From: Bin87 sp034420475
GTDB lineage: Bacteria > Chloroflexota > Dehalococcoidia > Lucifugimonadales > UBA3495
Assembly: GCA_034420475.1 (NCBI GenBank)
Contig: DAOULH010000081.1
Location: 1-64,000 of the forward strand
Direction: 5' to 3'
DNA: 64,000 nucleotides
The notes under the pieces were generated by a model that did no database searches, was not told the origin of the DNA, and worked only from the letters and a program-made list of their open reading frames with translations. Made by a program: the position numbers and the translations under genes. Positions 18,285 to 27,045 of the stretch are shown piece by piece. How positions within the stretch are numbered: the stretch's first letter is position 1; each line of letters opens with the position of its first letter.

Positions 18285-19481
18285 ATGACGACCCAAAACC
18301 ACATCTACTTCGACCATGCCGGCACCACCCCCATGGACGAGCGCGTCCTGGAGGCGATGCTGCCCTACTTCACGCAGCTTTATGGCAACGCCTCCAGCGT
18401 TCATACCGTCGGCCAGGAGGCGCGCTACGCCCTGGACGCCGCCCGCGAGCGCGTCGCCCGTGTGCTCAACTGCCGCAACCGCGAGGTCGTCTTCACCAGC
18501 GGCGGCACCGAATCCGATAACGCGGCCATCCGCGGCGCCGCCTACGCGCTGGAAGAAACCGGCCGCCACGTAATCACCGCGGCCGCCGAGCACCACGCTG
18601 TCCTCCATGCGTGCCAGATGCTGGAAAACCGCGGCTGGGAGGTTACCTACCTGCCCGTCGACGACTACGGCCGCGTGGACCCGCAGCAGGTGGCCAACGC
18701 CATCACCCCGGAAACCGCTCTCGTTTCCATAATGTATGCCAACAACGAGATCGGCACCATCAATCCCATCCCCGAAATATCGGCCGCCGTCAAGGACCGC
18801 GCCCAGGCTCTCAGCCGCACCATCGTCATGCACACCGACGCGGTGCAGGCCGCCGGGTTCCTGGACCTGGACGTGCGCCGCCTGGGCGTGGACATGATGA
18901 GTCTGTCCGGTCACAAATTCTACGGGCCCAAGGGCGTGGGCGTGCTCTTTCTGCGCCGGGGCGTCCCCTATCTTCCGTTGATCACCGGCGGCGGCCAGGA
19001 GCGCGAGCGCCGATCCGGCACCGAAAATGTGGCCGGCATCATCGGGCTGTCCGTGGCCCTCGAAATGGCCGACAGCCAGCGCGACGCGGTTGGCGCCCAG
19101 TGCGCCGCCCTGCGCGACCGCATCATCGCCGAGGTTCAGCATCGCATCCCCGATGCCATCCTCAACGGACATCCCACCGCCCGGCTGCCCAACAACGTCA
19201 ACTTTTCCTTCGATGGCGTTGAGGGCGAATCCATCCTGCTGGGATTGGATCTCCAGGGCATCGCCGCCAGCAGCGGCAGCGCTTGCAGCAGCGGCTCGCT
19301 GGAGCCTTCCCACGTGCTTCTGGCCCTAGGGCAGACCGCCGATACTGCCCGCGGCTCTCTCCGCGTCACCCTCGGCAAGCACAACACCGACGCCGAGGTC
19401 GACCGCCTGTTGTCCGTGCTCACTGATCTCATCGGCGACCTGCGCCAACTGCCTACCTTGACAGGAACCGGCGATGACTAG
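18285..19481 (+). CDS. Cysteine desulfurase (NifS/IscS type)
   Basis: A 398-aa PLP enzyme that removes sulfur from cysteine for Fe-S cluster, tRNA thiolation or, in some organisms, selenium delivery. Seen: YFDHAGTTP start, AAEHHAVL (PLP-stacking His), MHTDAVQAAG, the PLP lysine in SLSGHKFYGPKG, and the mobile-loop cysteine in SSGSACSSGSLEPS. The ATG at 18285 is chosen over 18255 and 18225 because family similarity begins there. It overlaps the following lipoprotein gene by 8 bases. No iscU is adjacent. Confidence 0.93.
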   Translation: MTTQNHIYFDHAGTTPMDERVLEAMLPYFTQLYGNASSVHTVGQEARYALDAARERVARVLNCRNREVVFTSGGTESDNAAIRGAAYALEETGRHVITAAAEHHAVLHACQMLENRGWEVTYLPVDDYGRVDPQQVANAITPETALVSIMYANNEIGTINPIPEISAAVKDRAQALSRTIVMHTDAVQAAGFLDLDVRRLGVDMMSLSGHKFYGPKGVGVLFLRRGVPYLPLITGGGQERERRSGTENVAGIIGLSVALEMADSQRDAVGAQCAALRDRIIAEVQHRIPDAILNGHPTARLPNNVNFSFDGVEGESILLGLDLQGIAASSGSACSSGSLEPSHVLLALGQTADTARGSLRVTLGKHNTDAEVDRLLSVLTDLIGDLRQLPTLTGTGDD

Positions 19482-20133
19482 GCTCCACGGTCACGTTTTG
19501 CTCCGGCGGATGGCGCCGGTTTTCCTGTTGGCGTTGCTGGTACTGGCGGCCAGTCTGGCCTGCTCGTCACAGTCGCCCAACATCGGCCGGTATTACAAGG
19601 GCCGGATCCTCCACGTCAGCGTCGCGGATTTGCAGCGCACCGATGAGCTGCGCTGGACGACCTCGACCCGCTTTCCCGCCCAGGGCGCGGTTGGCGAGCC
19701 TCTGTACAAGCTGTCGCCGCAGTCCGACGAAAACGAACTCATCCTCCTCCGGGTCAGGGTCGAAAACCACACCGCCACCAGCGCCATCGTCAACATCGAC
19801 CGTGATTCAGCCCAGTTGCGTGACTTCTTCCAGGGCAAGTACGCCCCAATCAACGTCGGCGCTCTGGCGCAAGATGCAGAAGTGCCCGAAAAACCATCGG
19901 ACCGCTGCAACGTGCCGGTGAATCCCGAAACTCCCACGGAATGCGTGCGGTTCCTCTGGAATGCTCTTTATGAAGAACGGCAGCCTGACGGCCAGGTCAA
20001 GTTGGTCCAGCGTGCCCAGCAATTGCCCCGCGGAACCGGCCTGGACGGGTGGCTGGTGTTCGAAGTCCCCAAGGATACCGAGTTCCGTTCTTTCCGTTGG
20101 GGCGCCGGCGACACCGTCATCATCGATTTCTGA
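19474..20133 (+). CDS. Putative lipoprotein, telokin-like domain possible
   Basis: A 219-aa exported protein. A hydrophobic signal (about residues 12-29) ends in AASLAC, an imperfect lipobox. The rest is beta-rich (ELILLRVRVENHTATSAIVNID, LDGWLVFEVPKDTEFRSF), resembling the DUF4352 telokin-like fold in which a shared pattern describes extracellular lipoproteins. It overlaps the cysteine desulfurase gene by 8 bases, so the two are translated together although no functional link is known. Confidence 0.7.
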   Translation: MTRLHGHVLLRRMAPVFLLALLVLAASLACSSQSPNIGRYYKGRILHVSVADLQRTDELRWTTSTRFPAQGAVGEPLYKLSPQSDENELILLRVRVENHTATSAIVNIDRDSAQLRDFFQGKYAPINVGALAQDAEVPEKPSDRCNVPVNPETPTECVRFLWNALYEERQPDGQVKLVQRAQQLPRGTGLDGWLVFEVPKDTEFRSFRWGAGDTVIIDF

Positions 20134-20166
20134 CCAGAGCCGAGTCAGTGCTATCGGTGCGACGCC

Positions 20167-20871
20167 GTGTACAGTGAAACCCCTTCATCCTACCGTATAG
20201 AGGCGGCCTCAGACCGCCTCTATACGGCTGCCATCGCGCTTATGTACGGGTGGATCGCCCTGGGATTGATGGTTACTGCTGTCGCGGCCTGGCTCACGCG
20301 CCAGTTGGCCATCCCGGAAGTCATCGGGCTGAACGGATTTCTTGCAATCGGTGGCGTCGCGCTTCTGCTGGTACTGTCGCTTTCTTTTGTGATACGCCGC
20401 CTGCCCGCGCCAATTGTCACGCCTTTATACTGCGCGTGTACCGTGTTAGTTGGCGTCTCGGTGTCCTGCATATTGGGTACCTACACTACTGAGGCGATAG
20501 TGTTGCCCTTGGCGGTGGTCGCCAGTCTGTTCACGGTGATGAGTGCCATTGGACTGACGACCAGGTGGGACCTGTCCAAATGGTGGACTGTTCTGCTGTT
20601 TGGCCTGCTTGGGCTACTCGTCAACAATTTGGTCAATCGTTACGTCTTCTCCACATTGCTATTTGAACTTATAACGGTTGCCGGTCTGCTATTGTGTCTT
20701 GGCCTAGCCTATTGGCAGACGAGAAGAGGCAAACTCGACGCATATGCGACCGCCCACGCCAGGAACCCTAAGACCGAAGGCAATATCGCTATCATCGGAG
20801 CCGCGCGGTATTACCTCAACTTGCTCGTGATACCATTTTTCTTGCCTTATGGGGACTGTTCCTCACCATAA
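20167..20871 (+). CDS. Bax inhibitor-1/YccA-family membrane protein
   Basis: A 234-aa protein with about seven hydrophobic segments in the pattern of the BI-1/YccA/YbhL family (YGWIALGLMVTAVAAWLT, GTYTTEAIVLPLAVVA). Members act as membrane ion-leak proteins or FtsH regulators. The GTG start at 20167 is the first possible one. The C-terminal segment (YYLNLLVIPFFLPYGDCSS) diverges from the usual final helix, so the end could be altered by a frameshift. Confidence 0.75.
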   Translation: MYSETPSSYRIEAASDRLYTAAIALMYGWIALGLMVTAVAAWLTRQLAIPEVIGLNGFLAIGGVALLLVLSLSFVIRRLPAPIVTPLYCACTVLVGVSVSCILGTYTTEAIVLPLAVVASLFTVMSAIGLTTRWDLSKWWTVLLFGLLGLLVNNLVNRYVFSTLLFELITVAGLLLCLGLAYWQTRRGKLDAYATAHARNPKTEGNIAIIGAARYYLNLLVIPFFLPYGDCSSP

Positions 20872-20888
20872 ATCTTAGGGATGGCTAG

Positions 20889-21503
20889 ATGGCCGATCCC
20901 GACCTTTTTCCCCAAACGCAGCCTCCCATCGGCCGACGCGTTTTTCACCTGGTCGCCGCCAGTTGCACCACGCTTTTGGCCCTGGTCATCCCGGAGCCGG
21001 CCTATATGACCCTGGTCGGCGGCGGCGCTCTGCTCTCGCTGGCAGTGGACGTCGGCCGCCAGCGCGCCGGTTTCTTCAACCGCGCCTACATAGGAATTTT
21101 CAGGTCCGTCCTGAAACCGGCCGAAGCCACCGACATAACCGGGGCCACCTACCTGTTGATCGCGATCTTCTTCGCGTTCTACTTCTTCGGCATGGACGTG
21201 GCGCTGCCGGTTTTGATGTTCGTCGCCGTCGGAGATCCGGCGGGCGCGTTGGTCGGGCCACGCTGTCCCGGGCCGCGGCTTTGGGGCAAGTCGCCCCTGG
21301 GCAGCCTCGCTTTCATCGCTGCCTCAATGGCCGTCTGGGCAATCCTGGTGGCCGCCGGGTTCGGGGTCTGGTCCTGGGCCGTGGCGATTACCGTCATCGT
21401 AGCCGCCGCCGTGGAATTTGCGCCGTTGCCTGTGGATGACAACCTGACCGTGCCGCTGATCGCCGGCGGCTTTATGGTGGCGGCTCGCGCCGCCGGCCTG
21501 TGA
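20889..21503 (+). CDS. Dolichol kinase/CTP-dependent lipid kinase-like membrane protein
   Basis: A 204-aa polytopic protein of the SEC59/Dgk1-like family. Seen: GRRVFHLVAASCTT in the first segment, a central GDPAGALVG and GKSPLGSLAF (probable nucleotide-binding loop), and the terminal EFAPLPVDDNLTVPLIAG signature. These enzymes phosphorylate polyprenols, phytol-type alcohols or diacylglycerol using CTP. Substrate in this organism unknown. Ends 13 bases from the convergent M20 gene. Confidence 0.82.
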   Translation: MADPDLFPQTQPPIGRRVFHLVAASCTTLLALVIPEPAYMTLVGGGALLSLAVDVGRQRAGFFNRAYIGIFRSVLKPAEATDITGATYLLIAIFFAFYFFGMDVALPVLMFVAVGDPAGALVGPRCPGPRLWGKSPLGSLAFIAASMAVWAILVAAGFGVWSWAVAITVIVAAAVEFAPLPVDDNLTVPLIAGGFMVAARAAGL

Positions 21504-21515
21504 CCGCGCGCCGGA

Positions 21516-22874
21516 CTATACCGCCGCGCCGTCGTACCCAATCACTTCCGCGCGCTGGCGCTGGAAGTTGAGGTACGACCCCTTGGACATCGCCGGACGG
21601 AACGAGGTTGTAACCCGCTTCGCCCCTTCGGCGTTGTCCGCCAGCAGGTCAATCACCGACATCGCCATGATCTTCGCCGGATTCACCACTGCCTGCTGGT
21701 AATCCGTAATCAGGTACTCCGAGCTGTGCCCCGGACCCTCTGCGCCGGCGGTGTACGGGTGGATCGCCGGGATTATGTGGCTCAGATCGCCCATATCCGT
21801 TGACCCGCCCCGGTTGCGCGACGGCGGCATCATCAGAACGCGGTTTTCTTGCAGCAGGTCGTTCGCGTTCACACGGAACAGGTCCAGCAGGTGCTGGTCG
21901 TGCCGCATGGGCAGGTAGCCCGGTATGTTGGTGATCGACACCGACGCCCCCACGGCCAGCGCGCCCGACCGGAAACACCGGTCCACGATGTCCGAGTAAC
22001 GCACCACGGCCTCGGGCGTGCCCGACCTGACCCGCCATTCCAGCCGCACGTCCGACGGCACCGAGTTCACCGCCTGGCCGCCGTGCGTCATGATCCCGTG
22101 GATCCGCACCGTGTCCGGCTCCCGGTAGAGTTCCCGGTTGGCGTTGATCGCCTGTAGCGCGAAGTTGGCGGCATTCAGCGCGTTGATGCCCAGGTGCGGC
22201 GACGATCCGGCGTGAGCGGCCCGGCCGGTGAACCGCACGTACTTGACCACGTGTCCGTTGCTGGTGCCGCCCATGGCAAAGGAGTGCGATCCCATGTCGC
22301 TGGCGGTGTGGCACATCATCGCGATGTCAACGTCGTCGAACTCGCCCAGCCGGATCAGTTCCTGCTTCCCGCCCATGAACTCGATCTTGCCCTGCTCCCG
22401 CAGGTCCAGCCGTCTGGCAACCTCGATGAACTCCTCGGCCGGCACTGCGAAGGGCACAATCTCACCGTTCAGTTCGGGCAGCACCTCCGGCGCGGACAAC
22501 CCGATCACGGCCCCCAGCATCATCCCGATCTGGCAGTGGTGGCCGCAGGCGTGGGCCGCGTTGGTGGCGTCGGCGGCGTGGGGATGGCCGTCCACGATCA
22601 GGCTGTCCAGCTCACCGATGATTGCCACGCGCGGGCCGGTTCCGGCGCCGCCCTTCAGGTTCCCCTTGAGCCCGGTCAACGCCAGGTTGGCGCGAAACTG
22701 CACGCCGAGCTTGGCGAACTGCTCCGCCACGACCCGAGCCGTCCGGTATTCGCTGTATCCCGGTTCCGGGTGTTCCAGGATGTCCTTGGACACCGCGATC
22801 AGGTCGTCGCTGTGCCGGTCAATCGCGGCGCATGCCGCCTGCTTCAGTTCTTCGCGCGTGGCCATGCAATCCAT
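21516..22874 (-). CDS. M20-family amidohydrolase, copy A
   Basis: A 452-aa metallopeptidase/aminoacylase-type hydrolase of family M20, close to AbgB-type aminobenzoyl-glutamate or N-acyl amino acid hydrolases. Metal and catalytic residues are visible: DSLIVDGHPHA, AHACGHHCQIGMMLG, VPAEEFIEV, and the late GHSSEYLITDYQ. A dimerisation domain lies in the middle. In-frame ATGs at 22874 and 22865 are both possible. A clear paralogue of the next gene upstream; the two appear to be a tandem duplication. Confidence 0.88.
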   Translation of the reverse strand: MDCMATREELKQAACAAIDRHSDDLIAVSKDILEHPEPGYSEYRTARVVAEQFAKLGVQFRANLALTGLKGNLKGGAGTGPRVAIIGELDSLIVDGHPHAADATNAAHACGHHCQIGMMLGAVIGLSAPEVLPELNGEIVPFAVPAEEFIEVARRLDLREQGKIEFMGGKQELIRLGEFDDVDIAMMCHTASDMGSHSFAMGGTSNGHVVKYVRFTGRAAHAGSSPHLGINALNAANFALQAINANRELYREPDTVRIHGIMTHGGQAVNSVPSDVRLEWRVRSGTPEAVVRYSDIVDRCFRSGALAVGASVSITNIPGYLPMRHDQHLLDLFRVNANDLLQENRVLMMPPSRNRGGSTDMGDLSHIIPAIHPYTAGAEGPGHSSEYLITDYQQAVVNPAKIMAMSVIDLLADNAEGAKRVTTSFRPAMSKGSYLNFQRQRAEVIGYDGAAV

Positions 22875-22952
22875 TCCATGTCCGGTAGGGGAAGTTTGGC
22901 TACTGTGTCCGAGGTATTCCGGGGTCGCGTCCCACTGACCGGCCCGCGGCCG

Positions 22953-24284
22953 TTATCCCTCAGTGTAAGTTTCTTCGGCCGCCAGGCTCCGCATGAATTT
23001 CAGATATTCCCGCGAGGTCATGTCGGGCCGGTGGTTGGCGACCACCTGGTTGGCCTCTTTGCCCCCGTCGGCCATCAGGTCGATTACCGTCGATGCCATG
23101 GCTTTGGCTCCCGTTACCACGGCCATCTGGTAGTCCTGGATCACGTAGTCCGCGCCGTGGCCGATTCCCGTGGCGCCGCCCACGTAAGGATGCAGCACGG
23201 GCATGATGGCGCTCACGTCGCCCATGTCGGTGCTGCCGGTGCGGTGCTCCGTGCGGCCGATGTTCTCGGCGCCAACCAGCCTTTCCGCGTTGGCGTGGAA
23301 TATCGCCTGCATCCGGTTGTCCTGGAGCATCGGAAAATACCCGGGTATGGTCTGGATGTTTACCGTCGCGCCCATTGCCATGGCCCCCGCCCGCAAGGCT
23401 CGGTCAACCTTGCGGCTGGCGTCCATGATGGCGTCCAGCGTCTTGCCCCGGACGAACGTTTCCATGCGCACGTCGGCCGGCACCGCGCTCACCGCTTCGC
23501 CGCCCTTGGTGATGATGGGGTGCACGCGAACCGTGTCGGTGTCCACGAAGGTCTCGCGGTTGAAGTGGATGGCCGACATCGCCAGCATGGATGCGTTCAG
23601 CGCGTTGATCCCCAGGTGCGGGGAGCCGCCGGCGTGGGCTCCCTTGCCCACGAACTGTATCCGCTTGGCGACGGTGCCGTTGTTGGTGCCGGTGAGGCAA
23701 AGCTGCTTCTCGCTGGGCGCGCTGGTGGTGTGCATCATCATCGCCAGGTGCACGTCATCGAACTCACCCAGCTTGATGAACTCCGGTTTGCCGCCCAGGA
23801 ACTCGATCTTGCCATCCCGGCGCAACTGGTCTCGGTACTCGATCTCGATGTATTCCTCGGCCGGCACGGCCATGGGCAATATGCGCCCGCTCAGGTGGGG
23901 CAGGACGTCGTCACGCATCAGGGCCCTGGTGACGCCAAGCATCATGGCGATCTGGCAGTGATGGCCGCAGGCGTGGGCCGCGCCGGTATCCGCGTCGGCG
24001 TGCGGGTGTTCGTTTACGATCAGGCTGTCCAGCTCACCCATGATCGCCATGCTCGGCCCTTCGCTGCCGCCGATGATTTCTCCACGCAGGCCCGTCATGC
24101 CCAGACCGGACCGGAAGGGCACGCCCATCGCTGCGAACTGTTCGCCAACCAGCGCGGCGGTTTTGAACTCCCGGAATCCCGGCTCGGGGTTGGCCAGGAT
24201 CTGCTTTGACAGGCTGATCAGTTCCTCAGCGCGGGAATCGATCTCAGCGAATGCCCGGTCCTTCAGCTCATCTTTCGTCGGCAT
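22953..24284 (-). CDS. M20-family amidohydrolase, copy B
   Basis: A 443-aa paralogue of copy A with the same metal-ligand set (DSLIVNEHPHADADTG, AHACGHHCQIAMMLG, VPAEEYIEIE, GHGADYVIQDYQ). The ATG at 24284 has GGAGG about nine bases upstream, which excludes the longer frame to 24380. First gene of the pair in the direction of transcription, separated from copy A by 78 bases. Substrate unknown; the pair may act on related N-acyl amides. Confidence 0.88.
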   Translation of the reverse strand: MPTKDELKDRAFAEIDSRAEELISLSKQILANPEPGFREFKTAALVGEQFAAMGVPFRSGLGMTGLRGEIIGGSEGPSMAIMGELDSLIVNEHPHADADTGAAHACGHHCQIAMMLGVTRALMRDDVLPHLSGRILPMAVPAEEYIEIEYRDQLRRDGKIEFLGGKPEFIKLGEFDDVHLAMMMHTTSAPSEKQLCLTGTNNGTVAKRIQFVGKGAHAGGSPHLGINALNASMLAMSAIHFNRETFVDTDTVRVHPIITKGGEAVSAVPADVRMETFVRGKTLDAIMDASRKVDRALRAGAMAMGATVNIQTIPGYFPMLQDNRMQAIFHANAERLVGAENIGRTEHRTGSTDMGDVSAIMPVLHPYVGGATGIGHGADYVIQDYQMAVVTGAKAMASTVIDLMADGGKEANQVVANHRPDMTSREYLKFMRSLAAEETYTEG

Positions 24285-24402
24285 CCAACGCCCTCCGGGC
24301 AATGTTGGGCCACCCTCAGTGACCGCCCGCGAATGGTAACATAACCTGTTGCCCATGCCTATTCGGGCCCAGGAGAGCAACTGTTTAAAATTACGAAGAC
24401 AG

Positions 24403-24495
24403 TGTCATTGCGAGCGAAGCGCGGCAATCTCGTTGCAGCCAGGAACCCGGCTGCGGGAACGAGATCGCCACGCCGCTGCTTTCATCGCGATGACA
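24403..24495. repeat. Family A inverted-repeat element, complete
   Basis: Begins TGTCATTGCGAGCGAAGC and ends in a GCGATGACA arm that is an imperfect inverted copy. It lies in the 239-base divergent gap between the M20 genes and glycerate kinase. About 93 bases with no coding capacity, MITE- or REP-like. Confidence 0.75.
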
Positions 24496-24523
24496 AATTG
24501 CGTACCCGTGAGATAATTCACCC

Positions 24524-25669
24524 ATGCCTCTTCGCATCGTCATCTCCCCCCAGGCATTCAAGCACAGCATCGGCGCTCGGGAAGCCGCCCTGGCCATTCA
24601 GCGGGGCGTCCTCCGGGCCGCGCCCGACGCCGAAACCATCCTGATCCCCGTGGCTGACGGCGGCGATGGCACCCTGGCCGCGCTCATCGACACCACCGGC
24701 GGCAGCTATCGCGAGGCTACGGTGACCGGACCCCTGGGTGATCCTCTAGTCGCTCGTTGGGGAGTGATGGGCGACGGCGAAACCGCCGTCATCGAGATGG
24801 CCCTGGCCTCTGGATTGGCCCTGATTCCCGATGACCGGCGCGACCCGCGCCGCGCCACCACCTACGGCACCGGCGAACTGATGCGCGCGGCCCTGGATGA
24901 CGGCTACCGGCGTGTTATCGTGGGTCTGGGCGGCAGCGCCACCAACGACGGCGGAACCGGCATGGCGTCTGCTCTGGGCGCGCGGTTCCTGGACGCGAAC
25001 GGTGATCACTTGCTTCCCGGCGGGGCTGCGTTGGCGAATCTGGTTCACGTGGATGTCGCCGCGTTGCACCCCGCTTTGTCCGAGATCACCATCATCGGAG
25101 CCACGGACGTGACGAACCCGTTGTGCGGCGAAACCGGCGCGTCGGCGATTTTCGGCCCGCAGAAGGGGGCCACCCCCGAAATGGTGTCCGAATTGGACGG
25201 CTGCTTGGCCAATTATGCCGGCGTGGTCCGGTCTGACCTCGGCATCGACGTGCTGCACACCCCCGGCTCCGGCGCGGCCGGCGGCCTGGGCGCGGGCCTG
25301 ATCGCCTTCGCCGGCGCCGAATTGCGCTCGGGCATCGACATGGTATGCGACGTGCTCGATTTTGACCGTCACGCGCCGGGAGCCGACTTCGTCATCACCG
25401 GAGAGGGGCGGGCTGATCGCTCCACGGCGTTCGACAAGGCCCCCGTGGGCATAGCCCGCCGCGCCCGCCGGTTCGGCGTACCCACCGTGCTCATGGCGGG
25501 GAGCCTTGGCCCGGGCTACGAGACCCTGTACGAGCACGGAATCGACGCCATCCTGCCCATAGCGGAGGAACCCGCCGATCTCGAATCCAGCCTCCGCCGC
25601 GGCGCGGAACTGCTGGAAAGGGCCGCCGAGCGGGCCATCCGCCTCTACGGGCTGGGACGCGACCGCTGA
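24524..25669 (+). CDS. Glycerate kinase (GarK/GlxK type)
   Basis: A 381-aa enzyme of the class II glycerate kinase family, which phosphorylates glycerate to 2-phosphoglycerate (or 3-phosphoglycerate in some members). Signatures: SPQAFKHSIGAREAALAI start, VADGGDGTLAAL, GLGGSATNDGGTGMASALG, TPGSGAAGGLGAGL and TGEGRADRSTAFDKAP. It overlaps the SRPBCC gene by one base (TGATG). Fits the organism's use of small hydroxy acids, as do lutABC nearby. Confidence 0.93.
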   Translation: MPLRIVISPQAFKHSIGAREAALAIQRGVLRAAPDAETILIPVADGGDGTLAALIDTTGGSYREATVTGPLGDPLVARWGVMGDGETAVIEMALASGLALIPDDRRDPRRATTYGTGELMRAALDDGYRRVIVGLGGSATNDGGTGMASALGARFLDANGDHLLPGGAALANLVHVDVAALHPALSEITIIGATDVTNPLCGETGASAIFGPQKGATPEMVSELDGCLANYAGVVRSDLGIDVLHTPGSGAAGGLGAGLIAFAGAELRSGIDMVCDVLDFDRHAPGADFVITGEGRADRSTAFDKAPVGIARRARRFGVPTVLMAGSLGPGYETLYEHGIDAILPIAEEPADLESSLRRGAELLERAAERAIRLYGLGRDR

Positions 25670-26115
25670 TGTCGGCGTTTACCCTGGTTGCCGAGCATTG
25701 GCTGCCCCGGCAGCCCGAGGAAGTTTTCGATTTCTACGCTGACGCCTTCAACTTGGAAAAGCTGACGCCATCCTGGTTGCGGTTTGAAGTTGTCACTCCG
25801 GCTCCCATCACCATGCGATCCGGCGCGGAAATCGATTACCACCTGCGTCTGCACGGTCTGCGTTTGAAATGGCGCAGCCGCATCACGGACTGGGATCCGC
25901 CGCGCCGTTTCGTCGACGAGCAGATAAGCGGGCCGTATCGAACCTGGATCCACGAGCACACCTTCACGCACCACGAAGGCGGCACCCTCGTCGGCGACCA
26001 CGTGCAGTACGCCATGTTCGGCGGGTGGCTGGCCGACCGCCTGCTGGTCCGCCGTGATCTCAGGCGCATTTTCGCCTTTCGCCAGCAACGCCTCGCTGAG
26101 ATCTTCGACGGCTAG
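25669..26115 (+). CDS. SRPBCC-family ligand-binding protein
   Basis: A 148-aa START/SRPBCC-fold protein: EHWLPRQPEEVFDFYADAFNLEKLTPSW is typical of the cyclase/dehydrase-like subgroup. Its start overlaps the glycerate kinase stop. Such proteins bind hydrophobic ligands; some act on cell-division or NAD-epimerase partners. No specific function can be given. Confidence 0.85.
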   Translation: MSAFTLVAEHWLPRQPEEVFDFYADAFNLEKLTPSWLRFEVVTPAPITMRSGAEIDYHLRLHGLRLKWRSRITDWDPPRRFVDEQISGPYRTWIHEHTFTHHEGGTLVGDHVQYAMFGGWLADRLLVRRDLRRIFAFRQQRLAEIFDG

Positions 26116-26155
26116 GATGCGCGGCCGCCGCACGCGATCTCACGCGCATTCACTT

Positions 26156-26247
26156 TGTCATCGCAAGGAGCAGAGCGACGCGGCGATCTCGTTCTCGCAG
26201 TAGCGTTCCCGGCCCCAACGGGATTGCCACGCTTCGCTCGCAATGAC
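26156..26247. repeat. Family A inverted-repeat element, diverged
   Basis: Left arm TGTCATCGCAAGGAGC and GCGATCTCG, right arm GGATTGCCACGCTTCGCTCG then CAATGAC. The right arm is the better conserved. It lies between convergent genes. Confidence 0.7.
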
Positions 26248-26305
26248 GGTTCCAGTGAAATAGGGTAGGCGCGAGGAGCGCGCAGCCCGGTTGTGCTTGG
26301 CCGGG

Positions 26306-26710
26306 TCAGTTGATGCGCGAGGACACGAATTGCAGCACGATACCCGCCAGTTCCATCGCCCGCTCCGCATCCACGTCATCGAACGCCTCTGACGGTATGC
26401 CGCTGGGAAGGTATTCCGGATACCTGGTGATGTCGTAGTACTTGTCCAGCTGGCGCGCGTCCGCCTTGATCGTGTCGAAGAACATCTCGAAGATCTTGGC
26501 GTCTTCGCACAGGTCGATCAACGAGTTTCCCCACACGTCCTCCGCGCCTCGCCGGTACAGATAGGCTTTCACCGCCTTCTCCGCGGCCTGCTGGCTCAGG
26601 AAGCACGCCACGTTGTAGCGTCCGCCTCCACGGTTGAAACCCGCGTCCTCAAGGTCCTGCTCTGCCTGTCGAAACCAGCGAGCGCCTTCCGCCACGAAAT
26701 CAGGCATCAA
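26306..26710 (-). CDS. HEPN-domain protein
   Basis: A 134-aa all-helical HEPN protein (WFRQAEQDLEDAGFNRGGG, SQQAAEKAVKAYLYRRG). It overlaps the nucleotidyltransferase-like gene by 11 bases, the arrangement of HEPN/MNT toxin-antitoxin pairs. The RNase motif R-x4-6-H of active HEPN toxins is not present in the expected place (YDITRYPEYLPSG has no His). Either this is the non-RNase HEPN subfamily or the activity has been lost. Confidence 0.82.
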   Translation of the reverse strand: MMPDFVAEGARWFRQAEQDLEDAGFNRGGGRYNVACFLSQQAAEKAVKAYLYRRGAEDVWGNSLIDLCEDAKIFEMFFDTIKADARQLDKYYDITRYPEYLPSGIPSEAFDDVDAERAMELAGIVLQFVSSRIN

Positions 26711-27041
26711 AAATCACCCTTCCTTGCTTGCAGGCCTGGTACAGCGCCGGCAGCGTGTCCTGCAACTCTTCAAATTCGTCCGGCGTATAGACCTGCGCCG
26801 TCATGCCGACCTGCGAACCGATGTGGTAGGAGAAGAAATCGGCGCGCCGCCCGAAGGGGCGGTCGGTGTCGTGAACGAACACCAGGTCGATGGTGCTGGC
26901 CGGCGAGTAATCGCCGCTCACCATGTCGCCGATCAGGATCGCTTTCTCGATCCCCAGCGTGGGGAGCACGTCCATAATCTCAGACAACTGCTGTTCCATC
27001 ATCTGCCGCCGGAACTGGATGAACCCTACTCGCATCGGCAT
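26700..27041 (-). CDS. MNT-type nucleotidyltransferase-like protein
   Basis: A 113-aa protein partnered with the HEPN gene. It resembles minimal nucleotidyltransferases, with GDMVSGDYSPASTIDLVFV in the place of GS-x10-DxD. The glycine-serine start has become GD and the second metal-binding Asp has become Val, so catalysis (AMPylation of HEPN in active pairs) is doubtful. It follows lutC by 4 bases and may be co-transcribed with it. Confidence 0.75.
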   Translation of the reverse strand: MPMRVGFIQFRRQMMEQQLSEIMDVLPTLGIEKAILIGDMVSGDYSPASTIDLVFVHDTDRPFGRRADFFSYHIGSQVGMTAQVYTPDEFEELQDTLPALYQACKQGRVIFDA

Positions 27042-27045
27042 TGCC

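Noticed and set aside
22194..24209. 671-residue plus-strand reading frame across the two M20 genes
   Set aside because: Antisense to two paralogous enzymes; its own internal repetition simply mirrors that duplication.
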